In this document: one piece after another, positions 18,797 through 26,711 of the stretch | How positions within the stretch are numbered: position 1 is the stretch's first letter | Layout: each line of letters opens with the position of its first letter | Source of the DNA: Hypsibius dujardini | Taxonomy: Eukaryota > Tardigrada > Eutardigrada > Parachela > Hypsibiidae | Reading direction: 5' to 3' | Assembly: GCA_001579985.1 (NCBI GenBank) | Contig: LRSR01008826.1 | Coordinates: 1 to 26,711 of the forward strand | DNA length: 26,711 nucleotides | The notes under the pieces: model-generated | Told to the model about the DNA's origin: nothing | The model's input: only the letters and a program-made list of their open reading frames with translations | Database searches by the model: none | Made by a program: the position numbers and the translations under genes

Positions 18797-18950
18797 TATT
18801 ATCACGACCGATTATCATATTTATATTTTTTTCAAACGTGAATCAGTTTATGATCGAGAAATAGCAAAAAAAGGTATTTCTCTCGCTTGGTATGCGGAGA
18901 AAAAAGAAATGAAAATTTTAGAAAAAGCTCGTCAATTACTGTTCCAATGA
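18797..18950 (+). pseudogene. Short coding-like fragment, lysine-rich
   Basis: The end of an open frame reads TTDYHIYIFFKRESVYDRE, then KKGISLAWYAEKKEMKILEK and a stop at 18948-18950. Composition is protein-like and AT-rich like the small frames to its right. The frame upstream is of poor quality, so the start is unclear. No family recognised. Confidence 0.25.
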
Positions 18951-19232
18951 CGTCACGGTCCTGCGCTTTTGTACTCTGAGGTTTTGTGAGGATTTCATAA
19001 AAATTCAATACGTCCATCCTTTTCGTGAAGTCGCAATCGGGTCAACTTGTCGTCGTTTTTGCACCACTTATCTTTTGCTTACTGTGGACATTGGTGCCAT
19101 TTCGGCCAACGGATACCGACCGAATCGAAAAACCAGCGTTTAAGTGCCTGAATATAAGTGGACAGTCAAGGTTGTGAGATTGTTCAGCGACGGGTAGGGA
19201 AGGAGAAACAAGTTATTTCTGACTTTCGTGAT

Positions 19233-19545
19233 GTAGGAGCTGCGCACCAACACAGGTTTCGAGTACAACGGCTGCAGTTTTCATGGTCATTTGATCTGCA
19301 CCTTTCCAAACGATCGTGTTAGTGTTTTAACAACCGATTACATTAGAGAGAAACAGTTCACCGGTTTGTACGTTAAAAACACGGACCAAAATAAAAAACC
19401 TGGAAAAAATATTAGAGTGAAATTTTATTGCAAAAAATACGATGAATTGAAAGCTTTTGATTTATTTTGTAAAACTCTGGCTCGTACTCTGAGTATATAT
19501 AGGAAAGTATGGGTAAAGATTTGTTTTTGGCTTCTTCAATTTTAA
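19233..19545 (+). pseudogene. Unrecognised coding-like exon or fragment
   Basis: A plausible acceptor (CGTGATGTAG ending about 19236) opens a frame with ELRTNTGFEYNGCSFHGHL, ICTFPNDRVSVLTTDYIREK, FTGLYVKNTDQNKKPGKN and KFYCKKYDELKAFDLFCKTL, then stops at 19543-19545. It overlaps the start of the protease-like fragment in another frame. Function unknown. The tight packing with the next frame is more viral or relic-like than host-like. Confidence 0.3.
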
Positions 19546-19721
19546 AAAGTCGTGACTCGACACCTTGTGGAGATTATTGTCTGTACTATTTACAAGGGTC
19601 TCACGGGTTCCCGTATGAAGGTATTCTGAACGTATTCTGTTTTGATACACCTACCAGTGACTTATTTGTACGTAAGTTTACAAACAAGATTTTGAAATTA
19701 CGAAAAAATTTAAGATACTGA
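19509..19721 (+). pseudogene. Fragment resembling the active-site region of an adenain-type cysteine protease
   Basis: A 70-codon frame whose residues 11-27 read ILKSRDSTPCGDYCLYY, followed by GFPYEGILNVF and a Phe/Lys-rich end. Adenovirus, Polinton/Maverick and adintovirus proteases (and the wider Ulp1/C48 fold) carry a Q-x(5,6)-C-G-x-(F/Y)-C segment where Gln lines the oxyanion hole and Cys is the nucleophile. Here Cys20 and CGDYC are present, but the Gln position is Lys13. No His or Asp/Glu of the catalytic set is visible upstream, so this is at most the C-terminal third of an enzyme and probably dead. The match is from memory of the motif; no search was run. Confidence 0.45.
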
Positions 19722-19884
19722 CTTTGTACTGCAAAATATATTGTTTAAATGTTTATTGTATGTCAGCCCAAACAAAAAAAGTGCGAGAAAGTAAAAAAAA
19801 ATGTTTTTACAATCGTACAAGTATTTGCTTTTTTAATTTTCATATTCTTTGATAGTGTCTACCGTAAACAAAGGTATCTAAAAA

Positions 19885-20007
19885 ATGTACGTCAATGTCA
19901 GTAAAAAAATCAATCATAAGCTGGACAAGATCGATAAAAAACAACAAAAAGTAGAAGGAAGGTGGGTAAAACAATTACATAAATCTCGGCCGGAGGCCGA
20001 ATACTGA
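19885..20007 (+). CDS. Tiny lysine-rich ORF, 40 aa
   Basis: ATG 19885 to TGA 20005-20007. The product starts MYVNVSKKINHKLDKIDKKQ and contains WVKQLHKSRPEAE, amphipathic and basic. Another tiny basic frame starts at about 19765 (MSAQTKKVRESKKK). Neither is recognised. They are listed because this stretch contains a run of short AT-rich frames. Confidence 0.2.
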   Translation: MYVNVSKKINHKLDKIDKKQQKVEGRWVKQLHKSRPEAEY

Positions 20008-20145
20008 CAAGAAAAGAGGGTTTGACCATTTTTAGTCCATTGAATGACTGATTGAGTTAAAAATTGGGGGCGAAACTTAAATGTCGTCTTTTTTGAGTGA
20101 GCTTGGTTTTAGCCCTGTTGTGGATTGTTTTATTTTGAACCGAAA

Positions 20146-21284
20146 ATGACCAATTTTTTACTTCTCTTTTTTTTGCTTCCCTCTTTAATCACAAAATGCG
20201 TTTACGTAAAGGAGATTGCTTTCCTCGAAGAAAAGTCCCTTTCACAGTTGCTAACTGAGCAATTGAATGAAAAGGTCCCACAGGTATGTGACAAAAAAAT
20301 GTAAACATGCCAACATGCCTTTTAAGTTTTATGTTCCAGGCGCTAGCTTGTGAAAATTCGCTCGAGGTTAAGGATTTCGCAGCCTGTAAGGATGCTTTTC
20401 CGTTTCTTGTTTAAGCGGATTTCAGTAAAAATTCGAATTTGGTTTGTTCCAGAGTCTCCCTTGCGCCGTGACGGACTGCTTTGAAAGTGGGTATGGCTAA
20501 TTGATTGATCAACTGGATTTCGCACATTTAAGAAATGTGTTGGACCCCTCATGTTGATCATCCCATTGATTATTTTTGCATAGCGACATCCACCATGCCG
20601 ACCACTCCATCGACCACAGAACTCCGCGAATCACCGGCCGGCCTCTACTCCTTCGGACGAGCACGTGACTCCTTCAAGCACCACTCGACGGACAGTTGTC
20701 TGACCGGTAAACCTTCTGCGTGCTACAACAACTACTTCAACCAACAATCCAGGTCGTCTACCAACACCTGTATTGCAACCCCCCTAATGCTACGACTCAC
20801 CCACCGACAACAATTACAATGAATACAACAAACGTCACAGGCTACCCCATACTCACTTTTGGTACGTTTCGATGATTGATGTTTTGATTGTAGAAATAAA
20901 TTACTATTAGGTCGACTGATTGGTTGATTGACAGTGACATTGTTGCGATTTTAGACGACGATGTTTCGGATGTCGTCGGAAAAAGATTTAGATTTTATAA
21001 AAAACTTGACAGAAAATGAACTGACAAACGGAAGGACGAACAGTCAAATCGCCGAGGCAAATGGAGGTGTTGCTGGAGGAGTACTCCTCTGACTGTTGGC
21101 GGCATTATATCTGCTGCAACGTCGCCGCCACAACTAGCAGCAGGCAGTTGATCCACCACCGCCACCGCCGATGGAGATGGCCTTCTTAAATTGTTATCAC
21201 CGCGATAACATGGTTTATTATTTGTTTTTACGCACAAGCTGCAGCTCAAACGAAATTGTTTCAAAAACGAAAAATTCTAATAAA
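20146..21284 (+). pseudogene. Relic of a secreted or type I membrane protein gene
   Basis: ATG 20146 opens a clear signal peptide (MTNFLLLFFLLPSLITKC) and 46 codons to a good donor at 20284. Likely later exons begin at 20340 (ALACENSLEV), 20453 (SLPCAVTDCFE) and 20584 (Thr/Pro-rich, then Cys-containing). Near 20750 the frame with protein character shifts from NYFNQQS to VVYQHLYCNPPNATT, suggesting a one-base indel. From 20955 the frame gives NLTENELTNGRTNS, a membrane-like stretch (ANGGVAGGVLL, TGA, LLAALYLL), QRRRHN, TAG, then a proline run. AATAAA lies at 21279-21284. Signal peptide, sequon-rich ectodomain, span and stop-transfer arginines fit a single-pass receptor or glycoprotein, but the two stops and the shift argue for decay. 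Splice joins are tentative and no family is recognised. Confidence 0.4.
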
Positions 21285-21439
21285 CCAAAAGGCTATTGGC
21301 AATAAAAAGTGCATGTCAAATGTTTTTGAGAAGGATATTGTGGCGTAAGACAAGCTACCGACTGAGACAGCTACCGATTTCTATGCATCTTATGAGAAAC
21401 AAATTCAGCCCTAACTGAACAACGCGACACAGCAGGGGA

Positions 21440-21632
21440 AAGTGGTTTCCGATTTAAACGAAAAAAGTGGAGGAATCTCATGAAGTAGGAGCAGTTACAA
21501 TTGACGAAACTGAGGAGGAACATCTAAAATACCCTCTACTTCCAGTAAATCATGAGTTTAATAAAAAAAAGTTAATTCAAACAATAAATAATTCGTCTAG
21601 TAGTCTTGTCAATTATTTCGAACATGAGTGAC
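21440..21632 (+). pseudogene. Acidic/serine coding fragment overlapping the next start codon
   Basis: A frame reading VEESHEVGAVTIDETEEEHL, then KYPLLPVNHEFNKKKLIQT and SSSSLVNYFEHE ends at TGA within GAACATGAGTGAC. That stop overlaps the ATG of the next frame. Upstream, another frame with several stops is also protein-like (TATDFYASYEKQIQP, KVVSDLNEK), so a frameshift probably separates them. Function unknown. Confidence 0.3.
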
Positions 21633-21765
21633 ATTGACTGAGTTCATGCGGATTATGCACAATCGAATCAGAATTATGAGCAAATGGAACAGGAAAATGC
21701 ACGACTGCGCAAAGAAATAGAAAAATTGATGGAAAAAATCAAAACGAATTGTAGACCGGAATAGT
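21624..21765 (+). pseudogene. Coiled-coil ORF with an early in-frame stop
   Basis: ATG at 21624, TGA five codons later, then an uninterrupted heptad-like segment in the same frame (NYEQMEQENARLRKEIEKLM, EKIKTNCRPE) to TAG near 21765. Strong coiled-coil character. The early stop would limit it to five residues, so it is either broken or starts downstream. No family recognised. Confidence 0.3.
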
Positions 21766-21792
21766 TATGTCAAGCGTGGCTAATTTTCGTAT

Positions 21793-21984
21793 TTGATCTA
21801 TGCGGTTGCGCAATTTAGGAATACAAAGAACAATTCCAGCATATATATGTGTGTGTATGCGGGATTATACCTCGCTTTTTACAAGAAGCGGGTTACAGCA
21901 ACTGCTCCACCGGAAAAAACGAACTTGGTTGACACTGCAGTAGTAACCACTTCAAATCAACCATGCAAACTATACAACGAGTAA
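21793..21984 (+). CDS. Small single-span membrane ORF, 63 aa
   Basis: The frame (from a TTG or an upstream exon) contains a possible short span, SIYMCVYAGLYLAFYKKR, with a basic stop-transfer, then TAPPEKTNLVDTAVVTTSNQ and the end KLYNE before TAA. A possible acceptor (GCAATTTAG) lies just inside the frame near 21820. Unrecognised; may be a relic. Confidence 0.25.
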   Translation: MIYAVAQFRNTKNNSSIYMCVYAGLYLAFYKKRVTATAPPEKTNLVDTAVVTTSNQPCKLYNE

Positions 21985-22044
21985 AAAAAGAAGTCGGTAA
22001 TTCTAGTCGACCTGCTTACATTGTCATTTTCTCGTTTGCACATG

Positions 22045-22287
22045 TAGTGCCACCCAACTCTTTATAAATTTAAAGCGACTCAACCTAATAGCATGTTCCC
22101 CTTTGTGAAAAAAAATCAAGCAAACCTCCAAAAGGAAACTGTCAAGTCGACTCCTTTGCAATCTCCTTTAATTCAAAAAAAAAAGCGAATTACTCCTACT
22201 CAACGTGAAAATTGGGTCTGGCTGAAGCGCGTACTGGAGATACTAGAAGCTACGAAGGATTCGGAAAAGATTCATTTGTTTGATTAA
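22045..22287 (+). CDS. Small basic ORF, 64 aa, with its own TATA-like box
   Basis: CTTTATAAATTTAAAG at about 22059-22074 resembles a TATA box some 20-30 bp before ATG 22093. The product begins MFPFVKKNQANLQKETVKS, has the basic stretch IQKKKRITPTQRENWVWLKR and ends KDSEKIHLFD. It is one of the few frames in this block with a proper ATG, an upstream promoter-like box and no internal stop. No family recognised. Confidence 0.35.
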
Positions 22288-22800
22288 ATATATGACAATC
22301 GAAAAATCAAAAACACTCAAAAGTGGTAATAAAGAGGAAAAAAATCACATCATTACCCATCAGACTCACCAATCAAATAAAAATCCGCATCAACAATCAT
22401 TCGCTGCCTTCCGTAGCTCATTTACCTTTTATTTCCATAACTTTTTTTAACTCGTTAAAACGTGTCGGCGTTTGCGTATTCCAAATCTACGTGAAAGACG
22501 CTAAAAAATGAAATGTATTGTGAAAAGTATTGAAATCAAAACATTTAAGTATTGCAAATAGATTTTAGTTGTAAGTATAAAATATTTCAAATTTTGATAT
22601 AATAAAACAAAAAGATCAAAAAGAAGGAAAAGCCACGTACAATACAGTAGTGTGGAGGACGCCAACGGCTCCAAGAATTTTCTGGGGCAAGGGCTCACTT
22701 TAGTCCTTTTAAACCCTTTCTGTCAGATATCGCTACTACTAATCCCTATCTCTTAATTTTCTTTCACATTTATTTAGTATAGAATTTTTCAAGGTTTTAA
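22288..22800. other. AT-rich stretch with competing short frames, no confident gene
   Basis: Overlapping plus-strand frames (ATG 22292 for about 52 codons; 22323-22511 for 62 codons) are lysine/serine-rich and unrecognised. 22512-22800 shows nothing beyond AT-rich sequence and a possible splice acceptor (CATTTATTTAG) at about 22778. Confidence 0.3.
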
Positions 22801-22802
22801 CC

Positions 22803-23385
22803 ATGCTTTTTTGCCTGCCTAACGACACCCCTGAGAACACTGCCATCGACTACAGGGAAGACATTCCGATCCCTCCACCAACGCCCACACTGGCCTCCCA
22901 TTTCCCTGCCTCACCACTCGCTAACAACCAAGTTCCCCTGGTGGACGACCAGTTGGGTGAACCATCGACGAAGACGACCAGATGGATGACTACAACAACG
23001 AGGACGACCAGATGGATGACTCCAACAACGAGATCGACGAAGACAAAAAAGACAAAGCAGACGACGAGAACGAAGAAGATGATGATTCAATGAGGTGGGG
23101 TTGATTGAATTATTCACTTTTGTTTTGGTCTTTTTCCTCTGGTTTTTTACTCATTTAATTTTGTTTAATTTGTTTTAGATCCGACGAAGAGCTGGAAGTT
23201 GCGGCTATCCACAGCCATCGGATACGGATGGCCGAGTACGAATTCCGCGGGGAATTCACAAACGGAAAGGAGCGGACCGCTTTCCGGGACCTGGCGGGCT
23301 ACGAGGAGGACATTATGGAATACTTACGGCACCACTTTGAGTAAGAGTTTATTTTTATGTTATTTTTGTTCCCTACATTTTTTTT

Positions 23386-23441
<56 letters not shown>

Positions 23442-23710
23442 TGTTTCTTTCTTTCAGTTTCCCCCTCTACCTCTGACGGATTGCGAGGATGATGTAGATC
23501 CGGCGTGGATGGTCTTTCCTCGACGATTTCTGAATGCTCCAATATCCCATGTGAATTGACGAGGAGAACATTCCTCAACTGGCAACCCACTTCCAGGAAT
23601 TTTCCCGCCTTGTCTCCTTCAACGTTCCACACATCATGGCTCGCAACGGTTCTGGCCCCATTCTCGGCGTTGAATGCACACTCCCCAGCCGGCGCGCTTT
23701 CCCCCGATGA
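22803..23710 (+). pseudogene. Multi-exon coding relic with an acidic domain and frame disruptions
   Basis: ATG 22803 opens a Pro-rich segment (IPIPPPTPTLASHFPASP) to about 22965, where the better frame shifts to an acidic region with a 30-bp tandem duplication (DDQMDDYNNE, DDQMDDSNNE). A donor at 23095 (AATGAG/GTGGGG) and acceptor at 23178 join in phase to 23179-23340 (SDEELEVAAIHSHRIRMAEY, EFRGEFTNGKERTAFRDLAG, YEEDIMEYLRHHFE). After a TTTC-repeat intron, 23458-23556 reads FPPLPLTDCEDDVDPAWMVF and onward, though this join is one base out of phase. A further shift at 23557 leads to DEENIPQLATHFQEFSRLVS and NGSGPILGVECTLPSRR, ending at TGA 23708-23710. At least three frame breaks over coherent protein sequence indicate a pseudogene or very unusual splicing. 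Family unknown. Confidence 0.4.
23382..23455 (+). repeat. (TTTC)n tract serving as intron polypyrimidine region
   Basis: About 17 TTTC units, one with a G change, running directly into an AG at 23456-23457. A lysine/glutamate run on the opposite strand is an artefact of this repeat. Confidence 0.85.
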
Positions 23711-23859
23711 TTTTACTGTCCGCTGTTCCACCGTGCTCTGTGGCTGTTGAGCCATTTTTTATCACCGCTTTTTTCATTAGTTTTTATCCCATCTTCCTGC
23801 GGTATTAGCCCTAATAAAGAAATACCTCCGGCTATCTTCATTTTGATGGTCAATTATGT

Positions 23860-24115
23860 ACCAGCTATCGTACTTCTGTGCGCGTATCTTTCTTTTTAAT
23901 GAACAATATATTATACCGGCTATCGTATTATGGTGCGCTCAGATGTGCAGCATCTCTTCTTGCGGGATGGCGGTCCACTCTTTCTGCGATATCTTCTTGA
24001 ATTTCTCGAAGCTTGAGATCGAGTTAGTACTTGTTGAAACGCTGCTTCGAAGTGCTCCAAATGCAGTAGTCAAGAACGTTCAGATCCGGGAAATTGGGCG
24101 GCATGGAGGCATTAG
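23860..24115 (-). mobile_element. Degenerate Tc1/mariner-type transposase C-terminus (right copy)
   Basis: Read on the minus strand, the region starts MPPNFPDLNVLDYCIWS, matching the W-P-P-x-S-P-D-L-N-x-(L/I)-D-Y-x-x-W block around the third catalytic acid of mariner-like transposases, then KQRFNKY and LREIQEDIAERVDRHPARRD before stops. Only the end of the enzyme is present and it has stops, so it is dead. Beyond it lie two related copies of TACCRGCTATCGTAYTTNTG about 58 bp apart. 23885-23963 matches the reverse complement of 15930-16015. Confidence 0.6.
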
Positions 24116-24129
24116 GAATGAAGGCAGGA

Positions 24130-24704
24130 AAAATCATGTTCAGATATCCTTATCTTGGTAGGAAATCACTGTCTTCGGTGTCGGGCCACGCCCAACAAGT
24201 CCTCATATCCAATCATTACAGCTATTTGAAGCACTAATACCTTAATTAGTTAGTAAGTCTATCTACTTTATTAACCCTATTCTGCTGCGACAGCTAATTA
24301 CTTGGTAATTGTGATGTGTGTGCTATTTACTATCTTTGCTACATTAAAACTTTTAAATAATCATATGTTTTATTAGTTTTAGGCGTCGTACTTTCTCTGT
24401 TCTTCCAGTTTACTTATCTATCCATCTTTACTTTCAGTCTAATAAACTTGTTAACTACCCAAATTCCGGATGGTAGACCTAACATCGGATCCAGTTTGCA
24501 GGGCAGGCTCTGGCGAACCGTTTCCAGGCGTCCGCTTTCGAATGAGTGGTGAAGCACTTTCAGGCGCGCACGAACTAAACTTACCCGCCATTTTTAGTTT
24601 TTCTACCCGGTAGAGTGAATCTTGATTCTTTGAGTGAATTTGTCTCGTCGCTCATCTTTAATCTGATTAGACAAAAAGTACCACGGATGGGTCGGGGCTT
24701 TACA
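24130..24704. other. AT-rich intergenic stretch, nothing recognised
   Basis: Neither strand shows a coherent protein-like frame, a repeat array or a structural RNA signature that I can support. Confidence 0.4.
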
Positions 24705-24993
24705 GTATGAGGTAAGGGCACTGGAATGGGCCACCCTGAAAACAGGACTTCTACACAAGTTTTGCCTATCACTAAAGTTCTAAGCTACAGAGAATAATCG
24801 ATAATCCGGTGGAACGCGTATCAGATATGAAAAAAAATTGTGGGAACATGTTTAAAAAAGAGAAATAAAAAGCTCCATTGGACGATTGGAGAAAATCCAC
24901 TCTGACTGCGCGGTGACTCATCTGTTTTTGATTAATTTGCGACAAAGCGCCCCCTGCCGCCCGGTAGCCCATTCCAGTGCCCTTACCTCACAC
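24705..24993. mobile_element. MITE with 31-bp terminal inverted repeats
   Basis: The left terminus 24705-24735 contains TGAGGTAAGGGCACTGGAAT and the right terminus 24963-24993 contains its complement ATTCCAGTGCCCTTACCTCA. The two arms match at 29 of 31 positions. The 289-bp element has no coding capacity and the interior arms do not pair, so it is a classical TIR element rather than a foldback. No clear target duplication is visible. It is unrelated to the 120-bp foldback family. Confidence 0.75.
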
Positions 24994-25549
24994 TTACCAA
25001 CCTGAAACTGCAATTTAGAAAGGATTCTGTCAAAAACACGTATTTAATTGCTGTTTTAAAATCAGCAGTTTTACAGAGAAAAGTCGGGCGGAGGTAATGA
25101 GATCTTTCCAGTCATGGCCGAAACTTCGGCCAAAAAAGTTATCCCAGACTGACCAAACTGAAACCACTTTGAGCTACACCTCAGTTCAGAGTCGAAAATA
25201 GTTGACTAATTTTTTCCAGAATTTCTTTTAATTTTTCAAACTTATTTATCAATAACCATAATCTTAGTTTAGTTTTTTTTCGTCGACAAAATTTAAAAAA
25301 AGACGAGAAATCAGTTGCTCCAAGTCAGTTTTTGGTTAATTGATCGGATCACTCGCACCAAGTCGTTCCTTTTACTTACGCCTGCCAAGAAATCCGACAC
25401 TGTTTCGAAATCGTTCACGCGTGCAAAAAACGGCAAAATATATTACCAAAACTTCCGAATTCGGACCATAAAAAAGGGTTCAATTATTAAACAGCGACAA
25501 AAATTAAAAACAAAACTGTCCAAACGGAACACATCACAGTACTCTTTAA
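24994..25549. other. Intergenic stretch, nothing firm
   Basis: A plus-strand frame from 25315 has a lysine-rich middle (KNGKIYYQNFRIRTIKKGS) but no ATG near its start, and its second half is repeat-encoded. I do not call a gene. Confidence 0.35.
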
Positions 25550-25552
25550 ACA

Positions 25553-25968
25553 CACACACACACACATACACACACACACGACTAATAAGTCGGAGGGAGC
25601 TTCACGGCGGACCGCAAGGTATTTCGCCGACCCTCCTGGCTGAGGGTCTGATCGGTCAGTCTGATCGGTCAGTCTGATCGGTCAGTCTGATCGGTCGGGT
25701 CGGATCGGTCAGTCGGATCGGTCAGTCTGATCGGTCAGTCGGGTCGGTCGGTCGGGTCGACACACACACACATGACTAATAAGACGGAGGGAGCTTCATG
25801 GCGGACCGCAAGGTATTTCGCCGACCCTCCTGGCTGAGGGTCTGATCGGTCAGTCGGATCGGTCGGGTCGACACACACACACATGACTAATAAGTCGAAG
25901 GGAGCTTCATGGCGGACCGCAAGGTATTTCGCCGACCCTCCTGGCTGAGGGTCGGATCGGTCGGGTCA
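25553..25968. repeat. Three tandem copies of a minus-strand gene's 3' end, with (CA)n and 13-bp repeats
   Basis: Copies at about 25553-25759, 25760-25870 and 25871-25968 share (CA)n, GACTAATAAG, GGAGCTTCATGGCGGACCGC, AAGGTATTTCGCCGACCCTC and CTGGCTGAGGGTC. Copy 1 is lengthened by a 13-bp TGATCGGTCAGTC minisatellite. Each copy contains a perfect 7-bp hairpin (GACCCTC-CTGGCT-GAGGGTC). On the minus strand each encodes the same C-terminal peptide with a stop; only copy 3 is continuous with the exon. Confidence 0.85.
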
Positions 25969-26430
25969 ACAAACTGCGGATTCTTCAGCGGCGACCCGGT
26001 CAGCGCGGTCGTGATCAGCTGCACGCGACGCGGTTTCGGCGGCTCCTTCGCCGTTTCAACGGTCGCCGTACATTCCATTCCGGAGGATCCCGCGATGAGA
26101 TCGCCAGCCGTAACGGCGCTGTACAGAGCCAAGCCGCTGTTGCCGCCGCCGCCACTGAAGCTGACGGTAGCGTCGTGCCCGAGCGTGAAGCCGTGCATGG
26201 AGCTGTTTGAGCCGTCCGACTGGGCTTCCGGGATGTGTGTCAACGCCCAGGACAGCTGCCGGCTAGCAGTTGGCTTCGTCGCTTCTGGCCGTCCCACCGG
26301 GGCAACCGCCACGGCGGGAGGAGTGGGCAATGCTACTGCGTCACTGGAGATTGAGCGCCGATTGTGGTACCGATCGGAGGAGTGCTCGTCGACACCGTAG
26401 ATGTTCTCTTCCTCAATGAACTTCAGGATG
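25887..26430 (-). CDS. Terminal coding exon of an unrecognised protein (partial gene)
   Basis: On the minus strand an acceptor (TTCCATTTCAG, ending at 26431) opens 180 codons to TAG 25887-25889. The exon starts with the last base of a split codon, then ILKFIEEENIYGVDEHSSDR, RYHNRRSISSDAVALPTPP, a Pro/Ala/Val-rich stretch, LSWALTHIPEAQSDGSNSSM, a Gly-rich FSGGGGNSGLALYS, KEPPKPRRVQLITTALTGSP and the end EGRRNTLRSAMKLPSTY. It looks like a cytoplasmic, Ser/Pro-rich C-terminal tail; RRSIS and RRNT are basophilic-kinase-like sites. Upstream exons lie beyond the window. The last 23 codons sit in the tandem repeat unit. I cannot assign a family. Confidence 0.6.
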
Positions 26431-26658
26431 CTGAAATGGAACAAAAAGAACCGGTTCATTGGCTGATATTAAAAGTTTAAGCTGACCACCAACAAGAAGT
26501 TAAGGCATCCAAATTACAAAATCATATGCGAGATTAAAGTGCTTAGGCATAGAGGGAGGCCGACCGATAAAAAGTAGATGAAAAATAAACAAACAGTCAA
26601 AGAAACACATGCAAACAAAAAGACAGATAAGCAATAAGACAGACAGACAGACAAACAA

Positions 26659-26709
<51 letters not shown>

Positions 26710-26711
26710 GG
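26431..26711 (-). other. Start of an intron with a (TCTG)n tract (minus-strand sense)
   Basis: The sequence upstream of the minus-strand exon is AT-rich and non-coding to about 26632. From there the plus strand is ACAG/ACAA, equal to TCTG in the sense of the gene, to the window edge. This repeats the pattern seen in furin and myotubularin introns. Confidence 0.75.

Noticed and set aside
20146-21284. The in-frame TGA in the membrane span as selenocysteine.
   Set aside because: A hydrophobic span is an implausible site, a second stop (TAG) follows and no SECIS-like structure is evident.
15930-24115. Calling the whole block an intact Polinton/Maverick or virus.
   Set aside because: I find no polymerase, integrase, ATPase or capsid motif and no long terminal inverted repeats of Polinton type; only a short protease-like fragment supports it.
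25315-25677. A 120-codon lysine-rich plus-strand frame.
   Set aside because: No ATG near the start, and its second half is read from the (CA)n tract and the tandem 3'-end repeats.

Overview
Eukaryotic nuclear DNA, almost certainly from an invertebrate metazoan. Three clear animal genes (SARAF, a furin-type proprotein convertase, an MTM1/MTMR1/MTMR2-group myotubularin) have GT-AG introns, and the flanks are full of tetranucleotide tracts, minisatellites and small palindromic elements. I cannot place the phylum from sequence alone. There is no prokaryotic feature, CRISPR array or rRNA.

Layout. 1-576: last exon of a basic/poly-serine protein (+). 594-1245: a foldback element and a hairpin minisatellite. 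1422-3341: complete four-exon SARAF gene (-). 3342-4326: about 1 kb between divergent genes, holding a GC-box minisatellite. 4327-10766: complete ten-exon furin gene (+), several introns filled with (TCTG)n or (CAGA)n. 10954-11160: three tandem CACGTG repeats and another foldback element. 11984-15529: complete five-exon myotubularin gene (+). About 15.9-24.1 kb: a different kind of territory, with short, mostly unrecognised and often frame-broken reading frames on both strands, including one fragment like the active-site segment of adenovirus/Polinton-type cysteine proteases. It is bracketed by inverted fragments that read like a Tc1/mariner transposase C-terminus. 24705-24993: a MITE with 31-bp inverted repeats. 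25550-25968: three tandem copies of the 3' end of a minus-strand gene whose last coding exon is 25887-26430; that gene continues off the right edge.

Function. The recognised genes are secretory or endosomal: SARAF restrains store-operated calcium entry at the ER, furin matures proproteins in the TGN/endosome loop, and the myotubularin removes the 3-phosphate from endosomal PI3P and PI(3,5)P2. This is a neighbourhood, not an operon. The 16-24 kb block is best read as a decayed mobile or viral insertion mixed with host pseudogenes. That is an inference resting mainly on one short motif, and I found no polymerase, integrase, packaging ATPase or capsid gene.
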